NCBI RefSeq assembly: GCF_000197735.1
Contig: NC_014550.1
Span: 1,054,001-1,118,000, forward strand
Source: Glutamicibacter arilaitensis Re117
Lineage (GTDB): Bacteria > Actinomycetota > Actinomycetes > Actinomycetales > Micrococcaceae
DNA: 64,000 bases
Reading direction: 5' to 3'
Under the pieces are notes generated by a model. The model ran no database searches, was not told where the DNA came from, and saw only the letters and a program-made list of their open reading frames with translations. Made by a program: the position numbers and the translations under genes. Positions 52,434-61,966 of the stretch are shown here, piece by piece. The stretch's first letter is position 1; each line of letters starts with the position of its first letter.

Positions 52434-54392
52434 GTACGCCCAGCATGGGCATTTACTTGGAGGTGAAAGTCCTCTGGCCGGGAAGATGGTTTAAGGCCTA
52501 GCTGAAGGCAACTGCGTCACCGCGAGGTGGGGTGGGAAGGAAGCCGGAGGCAAACCTCTGCACTGAGGAACACGAATCACATGTGAGGCATGTCTGTCGG
52601 GGTAAGCCAGCGCAAGATGGTGAAGCCCGCTCCATCGAAACGGCAGATGTGTATATGTGGCGGGCGCAGGGAGAAAGTGAATGCTCTTATCTGGGGAGGT
52701 CTGTCCTAGTGCACCACCTGTCTTCTGACTGAGTGGGGCGGTTCTGGCCGCGAGGTCAGTAACTGATGGGGCAGAAGTCAGCAGAGGTTATAGTACCTGC
52801 CTAGGAATCGCGTCGGGTGAGGAACCTGATCGTTTGCCTGAGACCCATTGTGGTTGATGAGGGAGGCAGGGAAGGGCTGAACGCTGGGAATTGATGGACT
52901 GAAGCATGAGTTCTCGTGCTCACGTGATTATCGCAGAAAACCCACGGACGTGGTGGGGCAGAGAGGGGATGGTACCGGTGAATCCGGGAGAGTATTTTCT
53001 TGCGTGTAGCGTTGAGCCGGCGGCTGATGGGAAAGACATCAGGGATCAACAAGTTGATCTGTGGGAGCAAGTGTTCTCGCGAGGTAATTTGTTGATTGCA
53101 TTGAAACGTGTTGAGCGGAATAAGGGTTCTGCTGGTGTTGATGGGCTTGAAGCGCATGAATTGCGTGATTGGTGCCGTGAGCATTGGATCGAGACTCGGA
53201 AGTCGCTTGATGCTGGAACGTATGCGCCGTTGCCGGTGCGTCAGGTGATGATTCCGAAGCCTGATGGTGGGGAACGGATGCTGGGTGTTCCGTCTGTGTT
53301 GGATCGGTTGATTCAGCAGGCTCTCGCGCAAGTGCTTTCCCCGATTTTCGATGAGGGGTTCGCACCGATGTCTTATGGATTTCGGCCGGGCAAAAGCGCC
53401 CATGACGCTGCTTCGATGGCTCGTAAGGTTATTGAGCAGGGGTATCGGTGGGTTGTGGAGGTTGATCTGGATGCATTCTTTGATCGGGTGAACCATGACG
53501 TGCTGATGTCCAGGATTGCGCGGAAGGTGAAAGACAAGCGGGTTCTGAAGCTTGTTCGGAAGTATTTGACGGCTGGGATCATGGCGCAGGGTGTTCGTCG
53601 GGAAACGGCGGAGGGTACCCCGCAGGGGTCGCCTTTATCGCCGTTGCTCTCGAACATCATGTTGGATGATTTTGATCAGGAGTTCTGGTCGAGGGATCAC
53701 CGTTTTGTGCGGTATGCCGATGACATCAGAATTTTTGTGAAGTCGAAACGTGCTGCCGAACGGGTGTTGGATCAGGCGACGAAAGTCCTTGAACAGCGCC
53801 TGAAGTTGAAGGTTAATCGGCAGAAATCAGTGATCAATCCGGCGAGTGTTGCAACGTTGCTGGGTTTTGGTTTCTACTTCGTCAAAGGTTCGAAGGTCAG
53901 GATCAGGGTTGCTCCGAAGGCGTGGATACGCATGAAGGAGCGGATTCGGAGGTTGACTTCTCGGCGGTGGAGTGTGTCGATGGAGTACCGTATCGAGCAG
54001 TTGAATCGTTTTGTTCGGGGTTGGATGGGTTATTTCCGGTTGTCGATGACGGCGGATAAATTTGCCACACTCGATCAATGGTTTAGACGTCGGTTGCGTC
54101 AGATCCGTTGGGTTGAATGGAAGCGTCCTCGTACTCGGGTGGCGAATCTTCGCCGTCTGGGGATTGTCAAGGATAAGGCTTACCAGTGGGGAAACAGTTC
54201 ACGTGCGTATTGGCGTGTGGCGAAGTCCCCGATTCTTCATCGTGCCTTGCCAACTTCTTATTGGGAGGAGTTGGGTGTGCTGTTCTTTCGCCGTGCTTGG
54301 GATCGTTTTCAGTGACTTGGCGAACCGCCGGATGCGGGCCCGCATGTCCGGTGGTGTGAGAGGCGGGGGCTAGACACCCCCGCCTACTCGAT
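52434..54392 (+). mobile_element. class C group II intron with encoded reverse transcriptase
   Basis: The 5' end reads GTACGCCCAGCATGGGC, comparable to the GTGYG start of class C introns but with an A in third position. The conserved early RNA domain text (GAGGAACACGAA near 52565) is present. The 3' end has a domain-V-like hairpin (about 54324-54353, GCCGGATGCGG with CCGCATGTCCGG), a domain-VI-like stem (GGCGGGGG/CCCCCGCC) and ends CTACTCGAT. Boundaries are judged by eye and could be off by a few bases. It sits right behind a terminator, as class C introns do. Confidence 0.85.
52906..54315 (+). CDS. ltrA: group II intron reverse transcriptase/maturase
   Basis: A 469-residue protein. RT blocks are visible: NKGSAGVDGLEAHELRDW, IPKPDGGERMLGVPSVLDRLIQQAL, YGFRPGKSAHDA, VVEVDLDAFFDRVNHDVLM, TPQGSPLSPLLSN, and the catalytic YADD at residues 270-273. 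A maturase (X) domain follows (LNRFVRGWMGYFRLS), and there is no HNH endonuclease, as in class C. Codon use is more AT-rich than neighbouring genes. The reading frame is intact, so the intron may be active. Confidence 0.93.
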   Translation: MSSRAHVIIAENPRTWWGREGMVPVNPGEYFLACSVEPAADGKDIRDQQVDLWEQVFSRGNLLIALKRVERNKGSAGVDGLEAHELRDWCREHWIETRKSLDAGTYAPLPVRQVMIPKPDGGERMLGVPSVLDRLIQQALAQVLSPIFDEGFAPMSYGFRPGKSAHDAASMARKVIEQGYRWVVEVDLDAFFDRVNHDVLMSRIARKVKDKRVLKLVRKYLTAGIMAQGVRRETAEGTPQGSPLSPLLSNIMLDDFDQEFWSRDHRFVRYADDIRIFVKSKRAAERVLDQATKVLEQRLKLKVNRQKSVINPASVATLLGFGFYFVKGSKVRIRVAPKAWIRMKERIRRLTSRRWSVSMEYRIEQLNRFVRGWMGYFRLSMTADKFATLDQWFRRRLRQIRWVEWKRPRTRVANLRRLGIVKDKAYQWGNSSRAYWRVAKSPILHRALPTSYWEELGVLFFRRAWDRFQ

Positions 54393-54769
54393 GCTTAACC
54401 TCCGTTGAACGATCGTCATATTCAACGAATATTTCAGATTTAATCAATCTGAAACAAACGTTGCAAAAGTGTTATAAACCACCCTTCGTGTCAACGTGCG
54501 CGAAACATGGATCCGATTGATTTTTCCCAATCTGAAAGAAATCCTTGAAATCTAGGGGGTGTGAGCTACATCTCGTGAACTGGTGGGTAACAAGCGCGTT
54601 GCGAATGACTCTCAAGGATGTCGACATCCCAATATCTGAAGCGCTTCTTTCTATATCCAAGCCAGCAAATTCGGGTTAGTCTATTGCTCAATGGATTGAT
54701 CCTGTGATCTGATCCACAAAGGATCTTCTGATCCTCAACTCGTATCATTCAAGAACTCAAGGAGGCGAA
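54393..54769. other. intergenic region before peptide operon 2
   Basis: No gene is seen in 377 AT-rich bases. TTTCAGATTTAATCAATCTG... at 54432-54454 is a perfect 9-bp inverted repeat with a 5-base spacer. The half-site AATCTGAAA recurs at 54528-54536. These may be operators for operon 2. GGAGG lies 5 bases before the first ATG. The leftmost part was the original downstream flank of the intron target. Confidence 0.45.
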
Positions 54770-56572
54770 ATGCGGTTTCAGCGCGTTTCGAAAGCAGTAG
54801 CTGTAGGCGCCGCTCTGGCCCTGGCCCTTTCGGCCTGTGCACCAGGCGGCGGGGACACTGGCGCCGATGCATCCAAGGATGCTGGTGCCGGCAACGGCTC
54901 AGCAGAAGCAGCAAACAGCGGCAAGGCCGATCTCGGTGATATCAAAACTGCTGAAGACAACATCAATGTCACCGTAGGCGCTGTGGAGTTCATCAGCTAC
55001 AACGGCTTCACTCCAAACACTTACTCCACGTACAACTCGGCAATCGTTGACCGCATGTTCAGCGGCTTCGCCTACACCGGCACCGATGGAAAGCTGTACC
55101 CGAATGAAGACATGGGCAGCTACGAGAAGATCAGCGACGATCCTCTGACCATCAAGTACACCATCAACGAAGAAGCCAAGTGGTCCGATGGCACCCCGAT
55201 CACCGTTGCGGACTCGGTACTGGCTTGGGCTGTGCAGAACCTGAACCTCAACGAAGGTTCCAAGGATAAGCCACTGTTCAACTCGGTCTCCGTTGACCTG
55301 GGCGACACCGTTCCTGAAGGTCCGCAGGGCGACTGGGATGGCAAGGAATTCACCGTTGAGTTCACCGATCCAGATCCTGACTGGGCATTGCAGTCCTGGA
55401 TGCTTCATCCTGCGCACGTCGTCGCTGAAGAAGGCGGCCTGAGCACCGAAGAACTCGTCACCGCGATTCGTGAAGGCGATTCCAAGAAGCTGGAGAAGGC
55501 TGCCAAGTTCTGGAACGAAGGCTGGATGACTGATCCAGGTACCTTGACAGACGAGAAGATCGCCCCAGTTTCCGGCCCATACAAGCTGGGTAGCTGGAAG
55601 GCCGGCGAATCGGTAACCCTGGTCGCCAACGAGAACTACTACGGCACCCCACCTGCAACCAAGGAACTGACCTTCCGCTTCATTGAAGACGCAAGCATGG
55701 TCCAGGCATTGCAGAACAAGGACGTCGACGTCATCAACCCGCAGCCAACGGTGGATACCCTGGCACAGCTGGAGAACCTTGGCGACGCGGTAGCAATCCA
55801 GAAGGGTGACACCCTGACCTGGGAGCACCTGGACTTCAACTTTGCTGAAGGCAACGCCATGACCAACCTGGAACTGCGCAAGGCCTTCGCCATGTGTGTT
55901 CCTCGCCAGCAGATTGTGGACAACCTGGTCAAGCCGCTGAACCCTGATGCCGTTGTGATGAACGCCCGCGAAGTCTTCCCATTCCAGGAAAACTACCAGG
56001 AAGTCGTCGACGCAGCCTATGACGGCCGCTACGACGAGGTAGACATCGAAGGCGCCAAGAAGATCCTCGAAGAGCAGGATGCTGTTGGCACCGAAGTACG
56101 CATCGGCTACTCGGCACCTAACGAACGCCGCGCCAACCAGGTCTCAACGATCAAGTCCTCCTGCGACGAGGCTGGCTTCAAGATCTCCGACGAAGGCTCA
56201 GCTGACTTCTTCTCGCCAAACGGTGCACAGGATCGTGGCGACTACGAAGTAGCACTGTTCGCTTGGGCAGGTTCGGGCCAGATCACTTCTGGCCAGAACA
56301 TCTACGCAACGGGCAAGCCGCAGAACTTCGGCAAGTACTCGAACGAAGAAGTTGACGCTGCTTGGAATACCCTGGCAACCTCGCTGGACCCAGCGGTCCA
56401 CGCAGAGCAAACCAAGAAGATCGAGAAGCTGCTGTGGGATGACCTGTTCGGTATCCCGGTATTCGCCCACCCAGGCCTGAGCGCCTCGGGTTCGGATATC
56501 CAAAATGTCCGTCACACCGCCGCCCAGGACCAGATCGTCTGGAACGCCGAGCAGTGGGTACGTGCAGAGTAG
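54770..56572 (+). CDS. peptide ABC transporter binding lipoprotein (SBP_bac_5)
   Basis: A 600-residue protein with lipoprotein signal LALSACAPGG (Cys near residue 23), a Gly/Asp/Ala-rich linker, and the family-5 fold (DRMFSGFAYTGTDGKLYPNEDMG, WSDGTPITVADSVLAW, VSGPYKLGSWKAGESV, FAMCVPRQQIVDNL). First gene of peptide operon 2, with a hairpin before the permease genes. Confidence 0.92.
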   Translation: MRFQRVSKAVAVGAALALALSACAPGGGDTGADASKDAGAGNGSAEAANSGKADLGDIKTAEDNINVTVGAVEFISYNGFTPNTYSTYNSAIVDRMFSGFAYTGTDGKLYPNEDMGSYEKISDDPLTIKYTINEEAKWSDGTPITVADSVLAWAVQNLNLNEGSKDKPLFNSVSVDLGDTVPEGPQGDWDGKEFTVEFTDPDPDWALQSWMLHPAHVVAEEGGLSTEELVTAIREGDSKKLEKAAKFWNEGWMTDPGTLTDEKIAPVSGPYKLGSWKAGESVTLVANENYYGTPPATKELTFRFIEDASMVQALQNKDVDVINPQPTVDTLAQLENLGDAVAIQKGDTLTWEHLDFNFAEGNAMTNLELRKAFAMCVPRQQIVDNLVKPLNPDAVVMNAREVFPFQENYQEVVDAAYDGRYDEVDIEGAKKILEEQDAVGTEVRIGYSAPNERRANQVSTIKSSCDEAGFKISDEGSADFFSPNGAQDRGDYEVALFAWAGSGQITSGQNIYATGKPQNFGKYSNEEVDAAWNTLATSLDPAVHAEQTKKIEKLLWDDLFGIPVFAHPGLSASGSDIQNVRHTAAQDQIVWNAEQWVRAE

Positions 56573-56616
56573 TTGCCACTAGGCAACGAACCAGCACAAT
56601 GTGAGTGAGCACTCGT

Positions 56617-56642
56617 GGGGCCCGATCAAAAAATCGGGCCCC
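56617..56642 (+). terminator. hairpin between binding-protein and permease genes, operon 2
   Basis: A perfect 10-bp stem, GGGGCCCGAT and its complement, with loop CAAAAA and no T-run. It occupies the same position as the hairpin in operon 1 and probably lowers downstream expression. Confidence 0.65.
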
Positions 56643-56714
56643 GCAGTGTGTTCAAAGGTCCCCAACCTCAAGGACCTGCTCACCTCCGTGAGATGAAAGT
56701 AGGACATTAGAACC

Positions 56715-58232
56715 GTGTGGAAATTTATCGCCAAGAGATTAGGCTCAGCCATTGCCGTGCTGTTTGCCGCCTCGCTCTTGCTCTATGTACTGGTGATCAA
56801 TTCAGGTGACCCGCTCAAGGACCTGCGTGAAAGCAACGCAGATAACCGCGAGTACCTGATGGCCCAGCGTATGGAATACATGAACCTGGACGAGCCTTGG
56901 TACGGGCGCTACTGGGACTGGCTGACCGGTGCCAGCAAATGCCTGATTGGCCAATGCGACCTCGGGCGCAATATCAACGGCGTTGAAGTCTCCGGGCTGC
57001 TGGCCAACGCCGCTTCCTCCACTTTGCGCCTGGTCGTCCTCGCGACGGTCATCGCTGCGGTTCTAGGTATCGCCATCGGTGTCTTGACTGCAATCCGCCA
57101 GTACTCTGGCCTAGATTACATCGTGACGTTCATGACGTTCCTCTTCTTCTCACTTCCGGTTTTCTGGGCAGCAGTCCTGCTCAAGGAATACCTGGCCATC
57201 AGCTACAACGACTGGTTAGCTGATCCGCAAATTTCGGTGGGGACGTCAATAGCCATAGGCATAGTTGTCGGTCTCACCCTGCAGATGTTCCTCGGCGGCT
57301 CGCTCAAGCGCCGTGGCATCACCTTCATTGCCGCCGCCGTGTTTGTTCCGCTGGTGCTGCAGTACAGCCTGTGGCTGAACTTCTACCGCTACCCGCAAAT
57401 GGGACCGGCAATCATCGTGGTACTGACCGCTTTGGTAGCACTGAGCGCCACCACCATGAGCGTTGGCCTGAAGGAAAAGCGCGTGCTGTACCCGGCACTG
57501 ATCACCGTCGTGCTGGTCCTGGCCATGTACTACGCAACCTTCTACATGCTTCTGGAACCGAACTCCTGGATCCTGCTGTTCGGACTGATCCTTGCAGTTC
57601 TCATCCCGGCAGCTATCGGCCGCTTCATGGGTGGACGCCTGCGCAAGGCCGCCATGTCGGTCTCCATCGCCACGGGCGTCGTCGGTGCAGGCCTGACCAT
57701 CATCGACCACATGTTCCGCGCCTGGCCAGGATTCCTCGATGTCAAGGGCCGCCCCATCGCAACCATCGGTTCCTCCACCGCGAACCTCGAAGGCGGATTC
57801 TGGGATCACTTCCTGGATAACGGCACCCAGCTGCTGATGCCCACCATCCTGCTCGCAGTGATCTCGTTAGCCAGCTACTCCCGCTACACCCGTTCCTCCA
57901 TGCTGGAAGTGCAACGCCAGGACTACATCCGCACTGCACGCTCCAAGGGCCTGAGCGAACGCACCGTGATCTTCCGCCACGCATTCCGCAACGCGATGAT
58001 CCCCATCGCCACCATTGCCGCTTTCGACTTCGCCGGCCTGATCGGCGGTGCGGTGATCACCGAGCGCGTCTTCGGCTGGAAGGGCATGGGCGAAATGTTC
58101 GCCACCGGACTGGACCACGTCGACCCGGCACCGGTGATGGCATTCTTCCTGGTTACCGGTACCGCCGCGATCCTCTTCAACTTGCTGGCGGATATCGTTT
58201 ACGCCCTGCTTGACCCACGAATCCGAGTCTAG
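56715..58232 (+). CDS. peptide ABC transporter permease (DppB type) with large central insertion
   Basis: A 505-residue protein starting at GTG. The N-terminal 180 and C-terminal 150 residues match ordinary DppB (EAA loop RQDYIRTARSKGLSERTVIFRHAFRNAM, then GAVITERVFGWKGMGEMF). Between them is an added block of about 150 residues with several more membrane segments (about residues 190-340). Usual DppB is 300-340 residues. Confidence 0.9.
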   Translation: MWKFIAKRLGSAIAVLFAASLLLYVLVINSGDPLKDLRESNADNREYLMAQRMEYMNLDEPWYGRYWDWLTGASKCLIGQCDLGRNINGVEVSGLLANAASSTLRLVVLATVIAAVLGIAIGVLTAIRQYSGLDYIVTFMTFLFFSLPVFWAAVLLKEYLAISYNDWLADPQISVGTSIAIGIVVGLTLQMFLGGSLKRRGITFIAAAVFVPLVLQYSLWLNFYRYPQMGPAIIVVLTALVALSATTMSVGLKEKRVLYPALITVVLVLAMYYATFYMLLEPNSWILLFGLILAVLIPAAIGRFMGGRLRKAAMSVSIATGVVGAGLTIIDHMFRAWPGFLDVKGRPIATIGSSTANLEGGFWDHFLDNGTQLLMPTILLAVISLASYSRYTRSSMLEVQRQDYIRTARSKGLSERTVIFRHAFRNAMIPIATIAAFDFAGLIGGAVITERVFGWKGMGEMFATGLDHVDPAPVMAFFLVTGTAAILFNLLADIVYALLDPRIRV

Positions 58233-58283
58233 GAGGCATGAACTGATGAACTTCCTTCATGCCTGCAACCCTAAGGACCAGCG

Positions 58284-59354
58284 ATGAGCACTACGAATAA
58301 GAACTTGAACGAGCGCGAGCCACAGAACCTGACATCTGTCGCCGAGGTGGAAGACGCCAAGCTCGCCCGGATCCACGAAAAGCCCAAGAGCCAGGGACGC
58401 ATTGTTCTTGAGCGCTTTGTCAGCCACAAACCGGCGATGGTTTCCTCGGTTATCCTGATTTTCATCACCGTTTTTGCCTTCAGCTCGATCGGCTGGGGGC
58501 CGCTACCGGGCTGGTGGGGGCAGAACTTCTACCAGGCAGGCGCCGTCATTGACGGTGGCAAGCCGACTTTGAGCCTGGTCCCTACCTGGCTGGGCGGGGA
58601 AGGCATCCGCATCGGCGAGCACCCCTTCGGGCAGGACTCGGTAGGCAAGGACTACTTCGCACTGGTCATGAACGGGACGCAGAAGTCCATCATCATCGGT
58701 GTGGTCGTCGGCTTGGTCGCCACCTTCCTGGGAACCGTTATCGGTGCAGTTTCCGGCTACTTCCGCGGCTGGGTTGATGAAATCCTGATGCGCATCACCG
58801 ACCTGTTCATCGTGATCCCACTGCTGGTTCTGGCAGCTGTCCTCGGTAAGATGGCCGGCGCATCCACCGGTTCCATCATTATCCTGGCCCTTGTCCTGGG
58901 CCTGGTCACCTGGACCGGCCTCGCCCGATTGGTGCGCGGTGAGATCCTCTCGCTGCGCGAACGCGAATACGTTGCTGCCGCCCAGGCCATGGGTTCGAAA
59001 ACGAGCCGCGTGATTTTCAAGCACCTGATCCCGAACACCATGGGCGTGATCATCGTGAACGCGACCTTCGCAATCGCCGGCGCGATCCTGCTCGAATCCT
59101 CGCTGTCCTACCTGGGCTTCGGTGTGAAATCACCAGAGTCCTCGCTGGGACTGCTGATCAGCCAGTACCAGAATGCCTTCACCACCCGTCCGTACCTGTT
59201 CTGGTGGCCGGGCATGATCATCGTTACGATCGCACTGTCGGTGAACTTCTTAGGCGATGGCCTGCGCGATGCGTTTGACCCGCGCCAGGTTGGAAAGAAG
59301 CGCCGTCGTCGTGCAGGGATGTTTGCCCTGCCAACCCGCAAGGAGAAGCCATGA
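58284..59354 (+). CDS. peptide ABC transporter permease (DppC type)
   Basis: A 356-residue protein with a polar N-terminus of about 45 residues, six membrane segments, and EAA loop REREYVAAAQAMGSKTSRVIFKHLIPNTM followed by ESSLSYLGFGVKSPESSLG. The C-terminus is basic (GKKRRRRAG). Its stop overlaps the ATPase start by 4 bases. Confidence 0.92.
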   Translation: MSTTNKNLNEREPQNLTSVAEVEDAKLARIHEKPKSQGRIVLERFVSHKPAMVSSVILIFITVFAFSSIGWGPLPGWWGQNFYQAGAVIDGGKPTLSLVPTWLGGEGIRIGEHPFGQDSVGKDYFALVMNGTQKSIIIGVVVGLVATFLGTVIGAVSGYFRGWVDEILMRITDLFIVIPLLVLAAVLGKMAGASTGSIIILALVLGLVTWTGLARLVRGEILSLREREYVAAAQAMGSKTSRVIFKHLIPNTMGVIIVNATFAIAGAILLESSLSYLGFGVKSPESSLGLLISQYQNAFTTRPYLFWWPGMIIVTIALSVNFLGDGLRDAFDPRQVGKKRRRRAGMFALPTRKEKP

Positions 59355-61048
59355 GCCACGCAGCACCAATGAATGAACAAGGCTCCGAAGACTTCGCGCT
59401 GAGCTTCGATGACCTCAACGTTGTTTTTGAAACCTCCGGTCCGGAAGTCCACGCCGTCAAGGGCTTGTCCCTGGCCGTGCGCCCCGGACAGGTGGTGGCG
59501 CTGGTAGGCGAGTCCGGTTCGGGCAAGTCGGTTACCTCCACCGCGGCGATGGGCTTGCTGCCAGGCAACGCCAACGTTACGGGTGTGGCCAAGGTCGGCA
59601 ATGTCAACGTGGTGGGCCTGGATGAAGGCAAGTTGCGCAAGATGCGCGCCACCGACATTGCAATGGTCTTCCAGGAACCGATGACCGCACTGAATCCGGT
59701 GCTGACCATTGAGCGCCAGCTGACCGAAGCACTGGAACTGCACGACATCGCCTACGGCAAAGAGGCAACCGATCGAGCAGTGCAACTGCTTGAGATGGTT
59801 GGCATCCCAGATCCGGCCAAGCGCATTAAGCAGTATCCGCACCAGTTCTCCGGTGGACAGCGCCAGCGCATCGTTATTGCCATGGCGATCTCCTGCGATC
59901 CGAAGGTGATCATCGCCGATGAGCCGACCACCGCACTGGACGTGACGGTTCAGGCCGAGATCCTTGACCTGCTGCGTGAGCTGAAAGACCGCTTGAACAC
60001 CGGTATCTTGCTGATCACCCACAACATGGGTGTGGTTGCGGATATGGCTGATGAAGTCGCGGTGATGTTCCAGGGAAACCTCGTGGAGACCGGGACCGTG
60101 GAGCAGGTGCTGCTGCATCCAGAGCATCCATACACCCAGCGACTGCTGTCGTCGGTTCCGCGCTTATCTGCTCCGGCAGTGACCTCCGTGCAAGGAACGC
60201 ACAGCTCCGAAACTGCACCGGCAGGACGGGAATTGGTGTTGGAAGCCAAGGACCTGGTGTTGGAATACGACATGCGGGGAAAGATCTTCCGTGCCGTTGA
60301 AAACGTCAGCTTTGATGTTGCCAAGGGCGAGGTTCTGGGCATTGTCGGTGAATCCGGTTCGGGCAAATCCACCATCGTCAAAGCCGTGCTCGGCCTGCTG
60401 CCGGTAGCCAGCGGTACCTTGTCGGTGAAGGGGCATGATCTTCCCAAGCTCTCGCCGAAGGAAGCACGCAAGGTCCGCAAGCAGATCGGTGTGATCTTCC
60501 AGGACCCTGCCGCATCGCTGAACCCGCGTTTCCCTATTGGCGATTGCATCACCGAGCCCATGGTGGTTCATAAGGTGGGCACAAAGGCCGAACGCATCAA
60601 GCGCGCCGAAGAGCTGCTTGATGCCGTCAAGCTCCCGCGCAACGTGATCAACCGCTACCCGCACGAGCTCTCCGGCGGCCAGCGCCAGCGCGTTTGCATT
60701 GCGCGTGCATTGACCTTGAATCCGGAGCTGCTGATCGCTGATGAGCCCACGAGTGCTTTGGACGTTTCGGTTCAGGCAGTTGTCTTGGAAATGCTCCAGG
60801 ACCTCCAGCGCGACTTCAACTTCGCCTGCTTGTTCGTCAGCCACGACTTGGCTGTGGTGGACATGCTCGCTGACGCGGTCGTAGTGATGCGGTCCGGCAA
60901 GGCAGTGGAACAGGGCATGGTTGAGTCGGTGCTGCACGCACCAACGCACGACTACACCAGGCGCCTGTTGGCAGCGGCTCCAGTTCCGGACCCGCATGAG
61001 CAGGCATTGCGCCGCGAAGCTTGGCGCGTGCTGAACAGCACCAAGTAG
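59351..61048 (+). CDS. peptide ABC transporter double ATPase (DppD-DppF fusion)
   Basis: A 565-residue protein with two ABC domains. Walker A GESGSGKS is in both (near residues 53 and 335); signatures are [14 protein letters not shown] and [15 protein letters not shown]. Architecture is the same as the ATPase of operon 1 but not a recent copy. It completes operon 2. Confidence 0.94.
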   Translation: MSHAAPMNEQGSEDFALSFDDLNVVFETSGPEVHAVKGLSLAVRPGQVVALVGESGSGKSVTSTAAMGLLPGNANVTGVAKVGNVNVVGLDEGKLRKMRATDIAMVFQEPMTALNPVLTIERQLTEALELHDIAYGKEATDRAVQLLEMVGIPDPAKRIKQYPHQFSGGQRQRIVIAMAISCDPKVIIADEPTTALDVTVQAEILDLLRELKDRLNTGILLITHNMGVVADMADEVAVMFQGNLVETGTVEQVLLHPEHPYTQRLLSSVPRLSAPAVTSVQGTHSSETAPAGRELVLEAKDLVLEYDMRGKIFRAVENVSFDVAKGEVLGIVGESGSGKSTIVKAVLGLLPVASGTLSVKGHDLPKLSPKEARKVRKQIGVIFQDPAASLNPRFPIGDCITEPMVVHKVGTKAERIKRAEELLDAVKLPRNVINRYPHELSGGQRQRVCIARALTLNPELLIADEPTSALDVSVQAVVLEMLQDLQRDFNFACLFVSHDLAVVDMLADAVVVMRSGKAVEQGMVESVLHAPTHDYTRRLLAAAPVPDPHEQALRREAWRVLNSTK

Positions 61049-61056
61049 CAGTCGCC

Positions 61057-61102
61057 AAGGAGCCGGGTATTCGCAGGATCATCTGCGAATACACGGCTCC
61101 TT
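61057..61102 (+). terminator. operon 2 terminator
   Basis: A long stem, arms AAGGAGCCG..GTATTCGCAG and CTGCGAATAC..CGGCTCCTT with a one-base bulge on each side, followed by CCATTTTCC. Confidence 0.72.
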
Positions 61103-61180
61103 CCATTTTCCGGCTACCGAGGGCTAAGCTGAAAATGAGGCTGGGTGAAGGCGCCAGCCAACAAGGGAAAAGAGAATGAC

Positions 61181-61672
61181 ATGTCCGCACCGAACTCCGG
61201 TACTGCTGCTGGCCGGCTTGCCCAGGCGTTCACCCGCGAGCATCATCAAATTGATGAGGGCATCGAGAATTACATCGCGAATGCGGGCGCAGATCCTCAC
61301 GCCCGGGCACAATCCCTTCTCTCCGGCATCGATGCGCTGCGCCGGCATATCTATCTTGAGGAAGCCATCGTCTTCCCGCATTTGCCGCAGGATACGCTGA
61401 TGATGCCACTGATGGTGATGCACCGGGAGCACGGCGAGCTGTGGCGCAGGATGAATGCCTTGGAAGCTTCCCTCAGGGCCACTACGGCACCGGAACAGCT
61501 GGAAACCAGCTGCCAAGAGCTGCTGTCCGTTCTGGAACAGCACAATTCCAAAGAAGAGCCTATTATCTATCCGTATATGGATACCGCCCTGAGTCCCGAG
61601 GAGCAAAGCCATCTTGAAAGCTTGCTCGACGGTGGAGGGCTGCCCGAGGGCTGGGTTTGCAAAGCTGCATGA
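61181..61672 (+). CDS. hemerythrin-like (HHE) protein
   Basis: About 163 residues with the histidine/glutamate pattern of the HHE four-helix bundle: REHHQIDEGI near residue 20, RRHIYLEEAIVFPHL near 55, MHREHGELWRRM near 83 and QHNSKEEPIIYPYM near 122. It probably binds a di-iron centre for O2 or NO sensing or iron handling. The ATG at 61181 is preferred over 61145. Monocistronic or leading the next small gene. Confidence 0.88.
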   Translation: MSAPNSGTAAGRLAQAFTREHHQIDEGIENYIANAGADPHARAQSLLSGIDALRRHIYLEEAIVFPHLPQDTLMMPLMVMHREHGELWRRMNALEASLRATTAPEQLETSCQELLSVLEQHNSKEEPIIYPYMDTALSPEEQSHLESLLDGGGLPEGWVCKAA

Positions 61673-61702
61673 ACTCACGGAACTGAAAGCGAGTAAACGC
61701 CA

Positions 61703-61897
61703 ATGGACCTTGCCTCGATTCTCATTGTGCTGGCAATTATCGTGTTGTGTGCACTTCCATTCATCTTCGGCTCATTCAGGGGATTGGATCGCACCGCAGA
61801 TGACTTGGAAGGCCGCGATCCGCAGACCGCCCGGGCGCTGCGCAAGGCCCGCAAGGATATAGATCACGGCAAGGGGTACTACGGCCCAAGACAATAA
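61703..61897 (+). CDS. small single-pass membrane protein (hypothetical)
   Basis: A 64-residue protein with one hydrophobic segment (ILIVLAIIVLCALPFIFG) and a charged C-terminal half (TARALRKARKDIDHGKGYYGPRQ). It lies 30 bases after the hemerythrin gene and is followed by a strong terminator, which supports it being expressed. No family recognised. Confidence 0.6.
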   Translation: MDLASILIVLAIIVLCALPFIFGSFRGLDRTADDLEGRDPQTARALRKARKDIDHGKGYYGPRQ

Positions 61898-61910
61898 TTC
61901 GGCGTTAACG

Positions 61911-61957
61911 CACCAAGAGCTGGCCCTCTTCGTTGAGGGCCAGCTCTTGGTGTTTTT
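61911..61957 (+). terminator. strong terminator
   Basis: A perfect 18-bp stem (CACCAAGAGCTGGCCCTC and complement), loop TTCGTT, followed by five T. Confidence 0.93.
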
Positions 61958-61966
61958 CGTTGGAAA

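Noticed and set aside
52434..52905. Possible small genes or a riboswitch in the 470 bases before the reverse transcriptase
   Set aside because: Explained by the structured RNA domains of the group II intron.
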